DNA of 64,000 bases. Origin: Sipunculus nudus (taxonomy: Eukaryota > Annelida > Sipuncula > Golfingiida > Sipunculidae). How positions within the stretch are numbered: the stretch's first letter is position 1; each line of letters starts with the position of its first letter. Positions 25,534-35,779 of this stretch are shown piece by piece. A program made the position numbers and the translations under genes. A model generated the notes under the pieces. That model made no database searches, had not been told where the DNA came from, and was given only the letters and a program-made list of their open reading frames with translations. The DNA lies in contig CM049311.1 of NCBI GenBank assembly GCA_026874595.1, forward strand, positions 66,904,453-66,968,452, written 5' to 3'.

Positions 25534-26109
25534 TAAGTTATGAGACTTCTAGAATTTAGTGAAGGATGCATATCTTTACCTCTATTGTTCCGATATTCTA
25601 TTTTTTTCCCTCTAGAATGGCCAAGCCCGGGATGAAGTAGGGATTCCTGGTATAAGTGGCATCGGTAAAGCGATCAAACGATACTTCTGATAACAGCTGT
25701 GGTCCTTCCTACCCCTTTCAATGGCCGCCTGATGATAGAGCGCCTTTCATTAGTGTCTACTCTACTTGTTACCTTAAAACAACAGGTATTGACATCAAAT
25801 TACGGCAGTAAAGCTAACGGGGCACTATGACTAGTATAGTGTAAATTGCATGTAATCGGTAGACAATTTCAGCTCAAACTTGAGTATGCCAGTCACATGA
25901 CTATTCGGTGATACTTAACTTGGTTTCAGTGAATTTCTTGATACAGCAAGGGTATTTTATGTGTGTATGCGCATGCCTGTATGTTCGTGTGAGTTTGTGA
26001 TTTAAAAGTCCCCATGGTATAACGGTCTTATTGTTTCTTCTTTTTGTTTCTATAGGTAAAATGTGTGTAAAAACATGACGTAATAGACATAAAACCATGC
26101 TGTGTTTTA

Positions 26110-26330
26110 GTTGAGCCCACACTATCCAAGTCCGAGTGCAGTTCCCAGTCCAGCCACTCGAGTCCAGTCCACGTTCTTCGAGTCTGAGTCTTTTGGGACC
26201 AAAGTCGAACTCAGAGTCCGAGGCCAAAACGTCTCTATCAAAAGCACCTTAAAATCAAATTTTGAAATCATAAATTGTATTTAAGTACGTTTAAACATGT
26301 TTTTTTTATTTTAATATGGAATTGCATTTT
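26110..26330 (-). repeat. GAGTCC-rich dispersed repeat, copy 1
   Basis: It contains many GAGTCC/CGAGTC words, then AACGTCTCT(A/G)TCAAAAGC and CCTTAAAAT(C/T)AAATTTTG, shared with the copy at 27225-27480. The similarity continues through an AT-rich tail to TTTTAATAT(G/T)GAATTGCATT. Strand is arbitrary and no coding role was seen. Confidence 0.6.
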
Positions 26331-26410
26331 ATTCCGAATGTGTACAAATATTGCAATTTTCATATTTCCGCATAAATCCTGAGCCGTATGACATTATGTC
26401 GCGAGGGGTC

Positions 26411-26715
26411 TATCGGAGCGCCATCAATAAGAAACAGGCCAATGAACTCGGACCATGTTAACATAATGCAGAATGTACTAAAAACAGGGAGTCTTGAAGG
26501 TCTGTTTTATATTTTGTGAACTGTCGAACCACAAGAAACGAATCAAGTTTTCTGGTTAATAAATCGGAAATAGAATAGCTTGGATATATAGAGATCGTCA
26601 ATATATAAATACGATTTTAATACTACAAATCAATGGTAACTACATAAACTGTATACTTAGGTGTATATACAACCTACGAGTGATTTGCAAAGTAGTTTTC
26701 ATAACTTTGTTCACA
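26411..26715 (+). repeat. Dispersed repeat B, copy 1
   Basis: Shares with 31957-32450 the landmarks ATCGGAGCGCC, AACAGGCCAATGAACTCG, CCATGTTAACAT, CAAGTTTTCTGGT, GAGATCGTCAATATATAA and TACAACCTACGAGTGATTTG in the same order. This copy lacks the TA microsatellite and the extra segment found in copy 2. Family unknown. Confidence 0.7.
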
Positions 26716-27224
26716 CTGAAAGTAAATTAACTGAAAAAAATGGGGATGTATATCATCAAGTATCATCAACTTTCATTACAGTTCTGATGAACACCTTATT
26801 TTAATGGTAGCCTCCAAAGAATACCCCATTCGGCCCTTATTCAATAACCATTTATATGATGGACCATTTATCCGATTCCTTTTGTTGTTTTCTGAACTGG
26901 TCGTAAAAGTTAAAGTGTACCTAATGTTTTTGCCCAGGATCACCCATATGTCTGGGAGCAATAAACTGTGAAAAATATGCCCACCGGGTAAAGCTAACCA
27001 GATTTTACGCTGAACGTGACGGTTGACATGTGACGCTTGACGTGTGACGCTTGACGTGCGGGTGATTCCCGCTTAACTGTGATTTGTGCTTAATATGCAA
27101 TGGGGCATTTGTACCTTGACACATTTGCTTTGATACGGTGAATCATTAAAAACTACACTCACACTTATAATATTAAATGGCCTTCCTTAAAACATGCAGG
27201 GAATGCATGATAATTACCAGTGTT

Positions 27225-27480
27225 GTAGTGGAGTCTTCAAAGTCTGAGGAAGAGTACAAGTAAGAGTCCAAAAAACTCGAGTCCAAGGCCATGTCTGAGT
27301 CCTTGAGTTTCGAGTCCATGTCCGCCTTCTTCGAGTCCAAGTCTTTTGGAACCCGAGTCCAAGTCTGAGTCTTAAACGTCTCTGTCAAAAGCACCTTAAA
27401 ATTAAATTTTGAAACCATCAATTGAATTTTAAGTAAGTTTACATGAGGTTTTTATTTTAATATTGAATTGCATTCGAGTT
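27225..27480 (-). repeat. GAGTCC-rich dispersed repeat, copy 2
   Basis: Partner of the 26110-26330 repeat. It has a longer GAGTCC word array (TCGAGTCCAAG, GAGTCCTTGAG, TCGAGTCCATG) and the same right-hand tail. Confidence 0.6.
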
Positions 27481-28470
27481 CCTATGCAGAGATGGAGAAT
27501 GGTGCATAGTCTGAACTTGTTTGTGTAATATTCTGTTAGTAATGTTAGCTGGTAAGTCCTTATAGTTGTATATCTAATCTGAATGTCAGGTCTTACATGA
27601 CAGGGTTAGGCATAGACTTGTCCTCATGACACGTCTCGAATCCTGCCCTCCCAGTCCGAAACCAGCGGAGGGAGCAAGTGCATGGGTCATTATAAGTTAG
27701 AAAGAGCATCCCTATTCCTGGAGTAGAGCTGTGTTCGGTATCCTAGATAATGGCCAATAATTAACTGCACCGTTTGATGCCTTCCGTTTAAGCACATTGT
27801 ATTGCCATCTCTGGAACTGTAGAAATAGTCGTCATTAATTCTGTAGATGGATAAGATGAACAAAGAACCTTTGTACACGAGTAATGATCTAGTCAGCGTG
27901 AACAATACATCCCGTGATCAGATTTCAAATGCCCTCTTCGTGTTAGGAGTCATTTTAATTAACTGCTTTAATATTGTTGTACTTTCGTCATGATCTGTTG
28001 TGTGTTTTTTTTTTTTTTTTGCTTCTGCCTTAACTTCTACCTGTGCTTGTACCTTGTATTCTTCCATAATGTGGGTCATATATCCCAACAAAACACAACC
28101 GTTCTTGTATAGAAAAAGGCCTATCATTATGCTGTCAGCTATCATTCTCGGGTTATCACAGTTAGGTCAATATTTATGTATGTATATTTTTTTCGTTAGG
28201 TTATTTGCATGTTAACATCGGTACACAGTTATGAAGGGAATCTCCTGAAAAATTATCTTGATGCAACTGCGTCACAACTCAGGACGGTCTCAACCAATCC
28301 CTTATGTTCGCTTCACGGACAGTTGTCTTAAGGTTAAAAAGGTAAAAAAAACAAGCACATACTTGAGCGTTCCGGTGCAGTGGCGGATCCAGAAATTCGA
28401 GAACTGGGGGCGCTGTTATACTGGGTAATGGTTAATGGGTATTTAGCATATATTTATGCAATATTATATA
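27481..28470. other. No gene recognised
   Basis: AT-rich sequence. A CAGTGGCGGATCCAG motif near 28378 resembles DNA-transposon ends in invertebrate genomes, but no partner end was found. Confidence 0.35.
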
Positions 28471-28472
28471 AA

Positions 28473-28641
28473 CAGTGAAGCCTCTGTAATCTGGCAACCT
28501 TTGGACATGGTCATACTGCCCACTTTATAGAAGTGTCCACTATACGGAGGTCATGATCGATAGAAAAATAATATGAATGAAAAAAATCCGGACTGTGAAA
28601 AAGTTCCCACTATATAGAGGTGCCCACTAGGAGAAGTTTCA

Positions 28642-28644
<3 letters not shown>
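28473..28644. mobile_element. 172-bp pogo/Tc1-like MITE
   Basis: Ends CAGTGAAGCCTCTG and GGAGAAGTTTCACTG are imperfect inverted repeats (12 of about 15 bases). The body holds repeated CCACT(A/T)TATAGA(A/G)GTG words. The right flank begins TA; the left TA appears mutated to AA. The ends resemble CAGTG-type pogo-like termini. Confidence 0.5.
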
Positions 28645-28698
<54 letters not shown>

Positions 28699-28702
28699 TA
28701 TA
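28645..28702. repeat. (TA)n microsatellite
   Basis: A TA run directly abuts the MITE end. Confidence 0.9.
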
Positions 28703-28946
28703 TTAATTAGCACTATATACGTTATGAATTTTCAGCTTATGAAAAATAAAAATAATTGGTTTCTTTAATATTTTCACCTACATGAAAAAAAGCCATGATC
28801 ATTTCTTCAGGTAATTACAGGTACGCACGGGAGGGTATGGTGGGGGGGGGGGGAGGGTGCATCCACTCTCGGTTTTATGTCCCAGCATAGTGTAATAACG
28901 GAAAGGCTACTTAATCACAGGGTTGTTAATAAATATTCTCAACTTA

Positions 28947-29188
28947 AATATAAACTTATTTATTTTACATGGATTGTACAAATAGTTATTATAACTAATC
29001 GAGGCACTCTCCATGGCTCCCGTGATGGCGTTCGGTAGTCCGCAGTGGTGGAGGAAACCGGAGTACCCGGAGAAAACCACCGGCCTTGGACGGGCAACTA
29101 CAACCCTTTCTCATAGCCACGCCGGGGATCGAACCCGGGTCGCCAGCGGAGAGAGCCAAGCGTTTTACAACTCAGCTGTCCAGGCCCC
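28947..29188 (-). mobile_element. tRNA-derived SINE with 13-bp target-site duplication
   Basis: On the minus strand the element begins GGGGCCTGGACAGCTGAGTT (A-box region) and has the B box GGTTCGATCCC (plus-strand 29125-29135). It then has a GTTTTCTCCGGGTACTCCGG central block and the tail TAACTATTTGTACAATCC followed by AAATAAATA. Direct TATTCTCAACTTA copies flank it at 28934-28946 and 29189-29201, which confirms retroposition by target-primed reverse transcription. It is the same family as the SINE at 3790-4030. The tRNA-like head explains the cloverleaf-like signal, so it is not a functional tRNA gene. Confidence 0.88.
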
Positions 29189-29201
29189 TATTCTCAACTT
29201 A

Positions 29202-29864
29202 TGAAGTATAATGTAATAAACTATGGATACATTGATAATTTATCGATAGGAAATAAAAAAAAAGGATGTCTAAAAAATAAAAATTAATTACGAATAACTG
29301 GGAAAAGACATAAATATAATTAGAGATGTAACAGCTCAACGGAGGTGCGTTGAGCGCCGCGTGCGCCAGGGCATTGGTATAAGATGCGGACCCCTACAAA
29401 CGCAAAACAATTTCAAACCCAGTACAGAAGGTATCTTATAATAATCTTTCATCCTTTTATTTTAACTTGTGAAACCATAATCATTTAAACCATAAACATA
29501 TAGTTTTTATATAGATTTACCTATTATTATACACTTTCTGGTCAGACATGGAACAGAAACACTAAGCACAGTACTCAGTCGGCAGTACATATTTTTTTGT
29601 ATTACAAATTTTTCAGTTTCATTTAAACATCCCTGATATTGTATCTATCTCTCTGTGCTCTATCAAGTTGGTGAACTGCTGATATACATAAGTATTTGTC
29701 TCATGACATTTACCATAGGTATACCAGGATCTATATTCAAATCGTTGGAGAAATCAAACATTCTACGCAACTCCTCTTTGGCCCCCCTTCGCAAATGTCT
29801 GATTTGTTTTTGCCTTGACGTGCCGGGAACGAAGCCGAATGTATCCTATGAGAACCATTTTTAG
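29202..29864. other. No gene recognised
   Basis: AT-rich sequence between the SINE and the Helentron-like element. The 69-codon ORF at 29655-29864 has no motif. Confidence 0.4.
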
Positions 29865-31950
29865 TTCACTCTGTGAACTTATGCCATGGCGCAGCGTCCA
29901 CCGTCCACTGTCCACTGTCAACTGTCCACCGTCCACCGTCTGTTACCAAATATCTCAACAGCCACAGCAGCTACCTTCATGAAACTTTGCAGAATTAATG
30001 ATCATAGGATGGACATGCAAAAATAAGCTTTTGGTGGCGCCACCGATGTTGACCTACTTTGTGCGGGACGAAATGGTCTTTTCCACTTCTTCCAATATAA
30101 GTCATAAAGTATTAATATTCTGGCCTTCATATCATAGTCAACAGTTCCTTAGAAGAAGGGGAATAATTTGTGTGTAAATTCAGTCAGGTCATCTTCAAGA
30201 TGGCGTCTCTATGGAACTTCAAATCGTGTCGATCGCAAAATATGACAACTTGATGTGTTTCCATACAGGATGTATTGTCTGCTACTAAATATCTGAGGAA
30301 TTGCTGCAGCCTTCAGTTTCAAATTTCACAGGAATATTGATCATGTGACTGCTCAATGATTTTGAACTCCAGGTGGCGCCACCTGTGTTGAACTACTTTC
30401 TGCGGGATGAAATGGTCTTTTCCACTTCTTCTGAAATAAAGTCATAAAGTATTAATATTTTGGCCTTCATATCATAGTCAGCAGTTCCTTAGAGTAAGGG
30501 GAATAATTTGAGTATAAATTCAATCATGTCTTTTTCAAGATGGCGTCTCTTCAGAACTTCAAATTCTGTCGATTGCAAAATATGACAACTTGATGTATTT
30601 CTATACATGATGTATTGTCTGTTACCAAATATCTGAGCAACTGCTGCAGCTTTCAGTTTCCAATTTCACAGGAATATTGATCATGTGACTTCTGAATGAT
30701 TTTGACCTGCAGGTGGTGCCACCTGTGTTGACCTACTTTCTACAGGCTGTAATGGTCTTTTCTCTTTTTTCCAAGATATGTCATAAAGTATAAATACTTT
30801 GGCTTTCATATCATAGTCAACAGTTACTAGGAGGAAGGGAAATAATAATTTTAGTATAAATTCAGTTAAGTCATTTTCAAGATGGCATATCTACGGAATT
30901 TCAAATTGTGACAATTGCAAAATTTGACAACTTGATGGTTTCCATACAGGATGTATTGTCTGTTACCAAATATCTTAGGAACTGCTGCAGCCTTCAGTTT
31001 CAAATTTCACAGGAATATTGATCATGTGACTGCTCAATGATTTTGACCTCCAGGTGGCGCCACCTTTGTTGACCTACTTTCTGCGGGACGAAATGGTCTT
31101 TTCCACTTCTTACTAGATTAGTCACAAAGCTTTAATATTTTGGCCTTTATATCATAGTCAACAGTTCCTTAGAGGAAGGGGTATAATTTGAGTAAAAATT
31201 TAGTCAATTCATTCTCAAGATGGCGTCTCTACGGAACTTCAAATTTTGTCGATCGTAAAATTTAACAACTTGATGTGTTTCCATACATGATGTATTGTCT
31301 GTTACCAAATATCTTAGGAACTGCTGCAGCCTTCAGTTTCAAATTTCACAGGAATATTGATCATGTAACTGCTCAATGATTTTGACCTCCAGGTGGCGCC
31401 ACCTTTGTTGACCTACTTTGTGCGGGACGAAATGGTCTTTTCCACTTCTTACTAGATAAGTCACAAAGCATTATTATTTTGGCCTTCATATCATAGTCAA
31501 CAGTTCCTTAGAGGAAGGGGTATAATTTGAGTAAAAATTTAGTCAATTCATTCTCAAGATGGCGTCTCTACGGAACTTCAAATTTTGTCGATCGTAAAAT
31601 TTAACAACTTGATGTGTTTCCACACATGATGTATTGTCTGTTACCAAATATCTTAGGAACTGCTGCAGCCTTCAGTTTCAAATTTCACAGGAATATTGAT
31701 CATGTGACTGCTTAATGATTTTTACCTGCAGGTGGCGCTACCTGTGTTTAGCTACTTTCAGCAGGCTGTAATAGTCTTTTCCACTTTTATCCATAATATG
31801 TCATTAAGTATTTATTTGTTATAATCTCCCAAAACAGAGTCTCCTCTGAGACTCTTGGACTGATCTTTCTGAAACATTTTTTTTTAATCACCTGCCAAAA
31901 TGCACAGTAATTCACAGAGTGAACATTAGACCCCTGGGTCTCTTGTTCAT
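29865..31950 (+). mobile_element. Non-autonomous Helentron-like element with six 340-bp units
   Basis: The 5' end is a perfect small hairpin (AGTTCAC-TCT-GTGAACT) followed by CCACCGTCCACTGTCC repeats. Six tandem units follow, each carrying GGTGG(C/T)GC(C/T)ACC at about 30032, 30372, 30712, 31053, 31392 and 31731, a regular 339-341 bp period. The 3' end has an inverted copy of the hairpin arm (TTCACAGAGTGAAC), a terminal hairpin AGACCC-CT-GGGTCT and CTTGTT. This is the same layout as the 17963 element and the array leader insert, though the unit sequence differs. No Rep/helicase ORF is present, so mobility would have relied on an autonomous partner. Confidence 0.65.
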
Positions 31951-31956
31951 ATTTCC

Positions 31957-32061
31957 AATCGGAGCGCCTTCCATCAGAAAACAGGCCAATGAACTCGCCC
32001 CATGTTAACATGGTACCATAAAATCAGTCGGATCAGCGGAGTGGTAATTATAGTTGGATAG

Positions 32062-32110
<49 letters not shown>

Positions 32111-32450
32111 TTCAATGTATATACATTATATATATATGTATATATATATATGTATATATATATACAATAATTGCAGAATATACTAAAAAAGGGAGCCCTG
32201 ATCCTTCCATATCACTTTTTCTGTGAGCGTCCAGGCTGGTTTTATATTTTGTGAACCGGCAGAACACAAGAACCCAACCAAGTTTTCTGGTAAATAAATC
32301 GGCAATTAAAAACCTGGGGATATAAAGAGATCGTCAATATATAACTACATTTTGAATACTACGAATCAATGGTAACCACATATACTGTATACTTAGGTGT
32401 ATATACAACCTACGAGTGATTTGCAAAGTAATTTTCATAACATTATAAAA
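31957..32450 (+). repeat. Dispersed repeat B, copy 2
   Basis: Second copy of the repeat at 26411-26715, in the same order and orientation. It is enlarged by a TA microsatellite (32066-32165) and an extra segment around 32200-32235. The Helentron-like element ends immediately before it. Confidence 0.7.
32066..32165. repeat. (TA)n microsatellite inside repeat B
   Basis: Long TA run with interruptions, absent from the other copy of repeat B. Confidence 0.9.
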
Positions 32451-32915
32451 ATTAAAAGTATGAATAACTGCAATAATTGGGAATGTATGGGAATGACTAA
32501 TGGATATGATATTATATTTGTTAAATTGCACCAACCGGGAGGAACGTCTCATATAAGACAACGTAATAAAATCGTAAAATATATATTATTTACCAATCGT
32601 TTTGGCGCAGACAATTAAGTCAGAAAGATAAATTGTATAATACATTGACAATCTTACTAGTGGGTTGTGCTGATGTACATACACATAATACAGATGCTCT
32701 ATGAATATTGTCATATACACTTCAATATCTATCAAATGATTATTAGCAACATATAATGGACAGATGAATACTTGAACTGGTGTCTGTTGTGTCAATGTGT
32801 ATATAATGTACAAGTTTCGTCTGTAATGTTTGTACTTTCATGTTTGTCATATTTCGATCTATATACAATTATTCCAGTTTCATATATAAAAGTAACTCTA
32901 AATATAAATATATAT

Positions 32916-33720
32916 TGTTACAGGTGCTCTTTTTATTGTGTGGCACAGGCGTAACTCGTGTGGTGACACCCTCGCCAGGCCGTTTGTTACATTCTATGTT
33001 TAATCCGTACTGGCTGAACTCTCGTTTTCAGGCCGGCCTTGGGTTTTCTCGCCTAGGTCGTGGGCCACGTGATAAGCCTGGTGCGCTGTTTTTCTAGACA
33101 ATATCTGAAACGCGTGTAGACTGTGTTGTGCAAGATCTTATAGACTGTTCGAGAAGTGGAAAATTCCCGGCTGGAGGTGTGAAGGTATATAAAGGGGCGG
33201 TTTTTAGAACTATGGGGGCAGAGAGCATAGAAGATTCCAGCGGACGCAGAAGCGTGTGTCAAATTCTAGGACCTTATCCGAAGAATGCGGCAATTATTCA
33301 TTTTCCAAGACTTTCTCCTAGATTTTATGCATTTGGACATCAGTTTACTTTCTGGGTTGTTGCAAGAACTTTCCACTGCACTGTTTTTCTCCGAGAGTTT
33401 ACATATAAAGGACTTATCGTTGCGATGGTGTTGGTATCCAGGTACTGTGCACATACATTATTTTCTCTGTGATCGTATTGACTTGTTGCTGTACCGCTGT
33501 TTTACAGTATAATTGTTTTGATTTAGTGTATTGTATTGTTAGGGTTGTTTTAAGAATAAATTATAGTTATTTGTTAACAAAAAAAAACACTGACTTCTTT
33601 ATTCATTCCCCTAGACATTTCACGCTGCCTAGTGTAACAGAATCTGATTTTTTTTTGTCTCCGTTGCAGAATTTGTGTTCATCACGCATACGTGATCTGT
33701 TTGTATTAGGTTCCGTTAAA
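32916..33720 (+). repeat. LTR1 (outer 5' LTR, 805 bp)
   Basis: Runs from TGTTACAGGTG to TCCGTTAAA. It is the most diverged LTR. It alone keeps a segment of about 75-80 bp (around 33141-33217) with a TATA box, and it keeps AATAAA at 33555-33560. It lacks a GTGGAGATACACA segment present in LTR2-4. Its 3' terminus is mutated from ACA to AAA. Confidence 0.9.
33186..33193 (+). promoter_or_regulatory. TATA box of LTR1
   Basis: TATATAAA followed by GGGGCGG lies at the position matching CTATAAATTAGGGG in the solo LTR. The surrounding segment is deleted in LTR2, LTR3 and LTR4. Confidence 0.6.
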
Positions 33721-33726
33721 TAAAAT

Positions 33727-33742
33727 TGGGGGCTCTCGTCGG
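33727..33742 (+). promoter_or_regulatory. Primer-binding site, copy 1 (tRNA-Pro-like)
   Basis: TGGGGGCTC lies six bases after the LTR and complements a tRNA 3' end GAGCCCCCA, as in tRNA-Pro. The following TCGTCGG only partly fits the animal tRNA-Pro T-stem. The same site lies at 41310 and 48912 in copies 2 and 3. Confidence 0.55.
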
Positions 33743-33867
33743 AATGCTTAATAGTTTTCAAATTTGTTCGGCCTTGATCTGGACACATTGTTTTATCATA
33801 CATTGTTTACAAGATTATATATTGTTTACAGTACATTGTTTACAGGATTTATCTTAGTGTTTTTTTT

Positions 33868-35757
33868 AGCTCAGCTGACTGTAAGTAATCTGAGCTTTAG
33901 CAATCACTGTTTGTCCGTCGTCCGTCCGTCTGTCTAGCTGTCCGTCTGTCCGTCCGTTCGACTGTCTGTCTATCTGTCTGTCCGTCTGTCCGTGCGTTTA
34001 CCAAGCACAAATCGTAACCGCTGGACCTGGAATCTTCTTACTTAATATCCAGAGAGTTTCATGAAAAAATCTCCTTGGAAACCTGGAATTAGGTCTCTGT
34101 TACCCATATTCTTCAAGCTATGGGGCTCTGAAGTACCCCCCAGAATAATGAAAAATTCGATACAAAAGCTCAAGTATCTGACCAACTAATGCATTGATCA
34201 CTATGATTCTGTCCACAAATGTTGATCATGGAATGTTTCATCAGTTTCTGCAGACTGGAGGCGCCACCTGTATTTTTAAGATTTTTTTACGATTTTTCTT
34301 CTCTATTTTTTAGACCTTAAAATATATGGTCATCTGTTAACAGGGCACAAATCTTAACTTTACATTCAGAGAGGTCAATGAAAATTCTCCATGGAAACCG
34401 GGAATAAGTTCTCTGTTACCCATATTCTTCAAGCTATAGGGCTCCGAAGTAACCCCCCCCCCCCCTGAGAAAAAGGAAAAATATGATACAAAAGCCCAAG
34501 TATCTAAACAACTTATGCATCGATCACCATGATTCTTTGGATGGATATTTGTCATGGAATGTTTCATCAGTTTCTGCAGACTGATGGCGCCACCTGTATT
34601 TTATTTAATTTTTACTATTTTTTCTCTGTTTTTGAGACCTTTAAAGATGTGGTCATCTGTTAACAGGGCACAAGTCGTAACGCTGGACCTGGAATCTTCT
34701 GCCAATACATCCAGAGAGGTCCTAAAAAATCTCCATGGAAACCTGGAATTAGGTCTCTGTTACCCATATTCTTCAAGTTATGGGGCTCCAAAGTAACCCC
34801 CAGAATATTGAAAATTTTATACAAAAGCTCAAGTGTCTGAACAACTAATGCATTGATCACCATGATTCTTTACATGGATATTGATCATGGACTGTTTCAT
34901 CAGATTCTGCAGACTGGTGGCGCCACCAATATTTTATTTATTTTTTACTATTTTTTCTCTGTTTTTTAGAATTTTAAAGATGTGGTCATCTGTTCACAGG
35001 GCACAAATCGTAACCGCTGGACCTGGAATCTTCTAACAATACATATAGAGAGGTCCATAAAAAGTCTCCATGGAAACCTGGAATTAGGTCTCTGTTGCCC
35101 ATATTCTTTAAGCTATGGGGCTCCGAAGTACCCCCCCCCCCCCCCCCAATAATGAAAAATTTGATACAAAAGCTCAAGTATCTTAACAACTAATGCATTG
35201 ACCACCATGATTCTTTTCATGGATATTTGTCATGGAATGTTTCATTAGTTTCTGCAGACTGATGGCGCCACCTGTATTTTTTTTTATTTTTTTACTATTT
35301 TTTTCTCTGTTTTTGAGCCAAAGCAGTGCACAAATCATAACCATTGGACCTGGAATCTTCTTACTTTAAATCCAGGAAGGTCCAAGAGAAGTCTCCATGG
35401 AAACATGAAATTAGGTTACCCATATTTTTTAGCTATGGTGCTTCTAAACACCCCTCAGAATGATTGAAACTTTGATACCAAAGTAGGGAACAAATAATAA
35501 CCATTTGGCCTAGAAATTTCTTACTTGACATCCTGAGAGTTCCTCAAAAGTTCTCCCCAGAAAATGAAATTCGGTCACTGTGCCCTATTTTTTGTGAGTT
35601 TTGGGGTATGTTTTAGCACCCCAGAAATAATGCAAAATACATACAAATTGCCAGATTACTCAGGAAAGGCTGGACATTATCTTAATTAGTTGCCTGTGCA
35701 AGGACATATTGTCAACATGTCAGTCGGCTGAGCGTCATGACCCATGGGTCACTTGTT
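33868..35757 (+). mobile_element. Helentron-like insert in the leader, copy 1
   Basis: Same family as 17963-19110. It starts AGCTCAGCTGACTGTAAG with the matching TCTGAGCT arm, then CTGTCCGTC repeats. Core units are marked by GGCGCCACC at about 34260, 34587, 34919 (CCACCAAT variant) and 35264, a period near 335 bp. It ends with CAGTCGGCTGAGC, the perfect palindrome TGACCCATGGGTCA and CTTGTT. It lies between the primer site and the gag ATG (35780), ending only about 22 bases before that ATG. It was present before the array expanded, because all three copies carry it at the same place. Confidence 0.7.
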
Positions 35758-35779
35758 GTTATTGTTTTGACATCTTAAC

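Noticed and set aside
28376-28430. CAGTGGCGGATCCAG as a transposon end
   Set aside because: No partner terminus or target duplication found nearby, so no element could be delimited.
29125-29188. tRNA gene signal (A and B boxes)
   Set aside because: Part of a SINE with a 13-bp target duplication and a retroposon tail; it does not form a complete tRNA gene.
29865-31950. Regular tandem repeats considered as a CRISPR-like array
   Set aside because: Units are continuous 340-bp repeats without spacers, in a eukaryotic setting.
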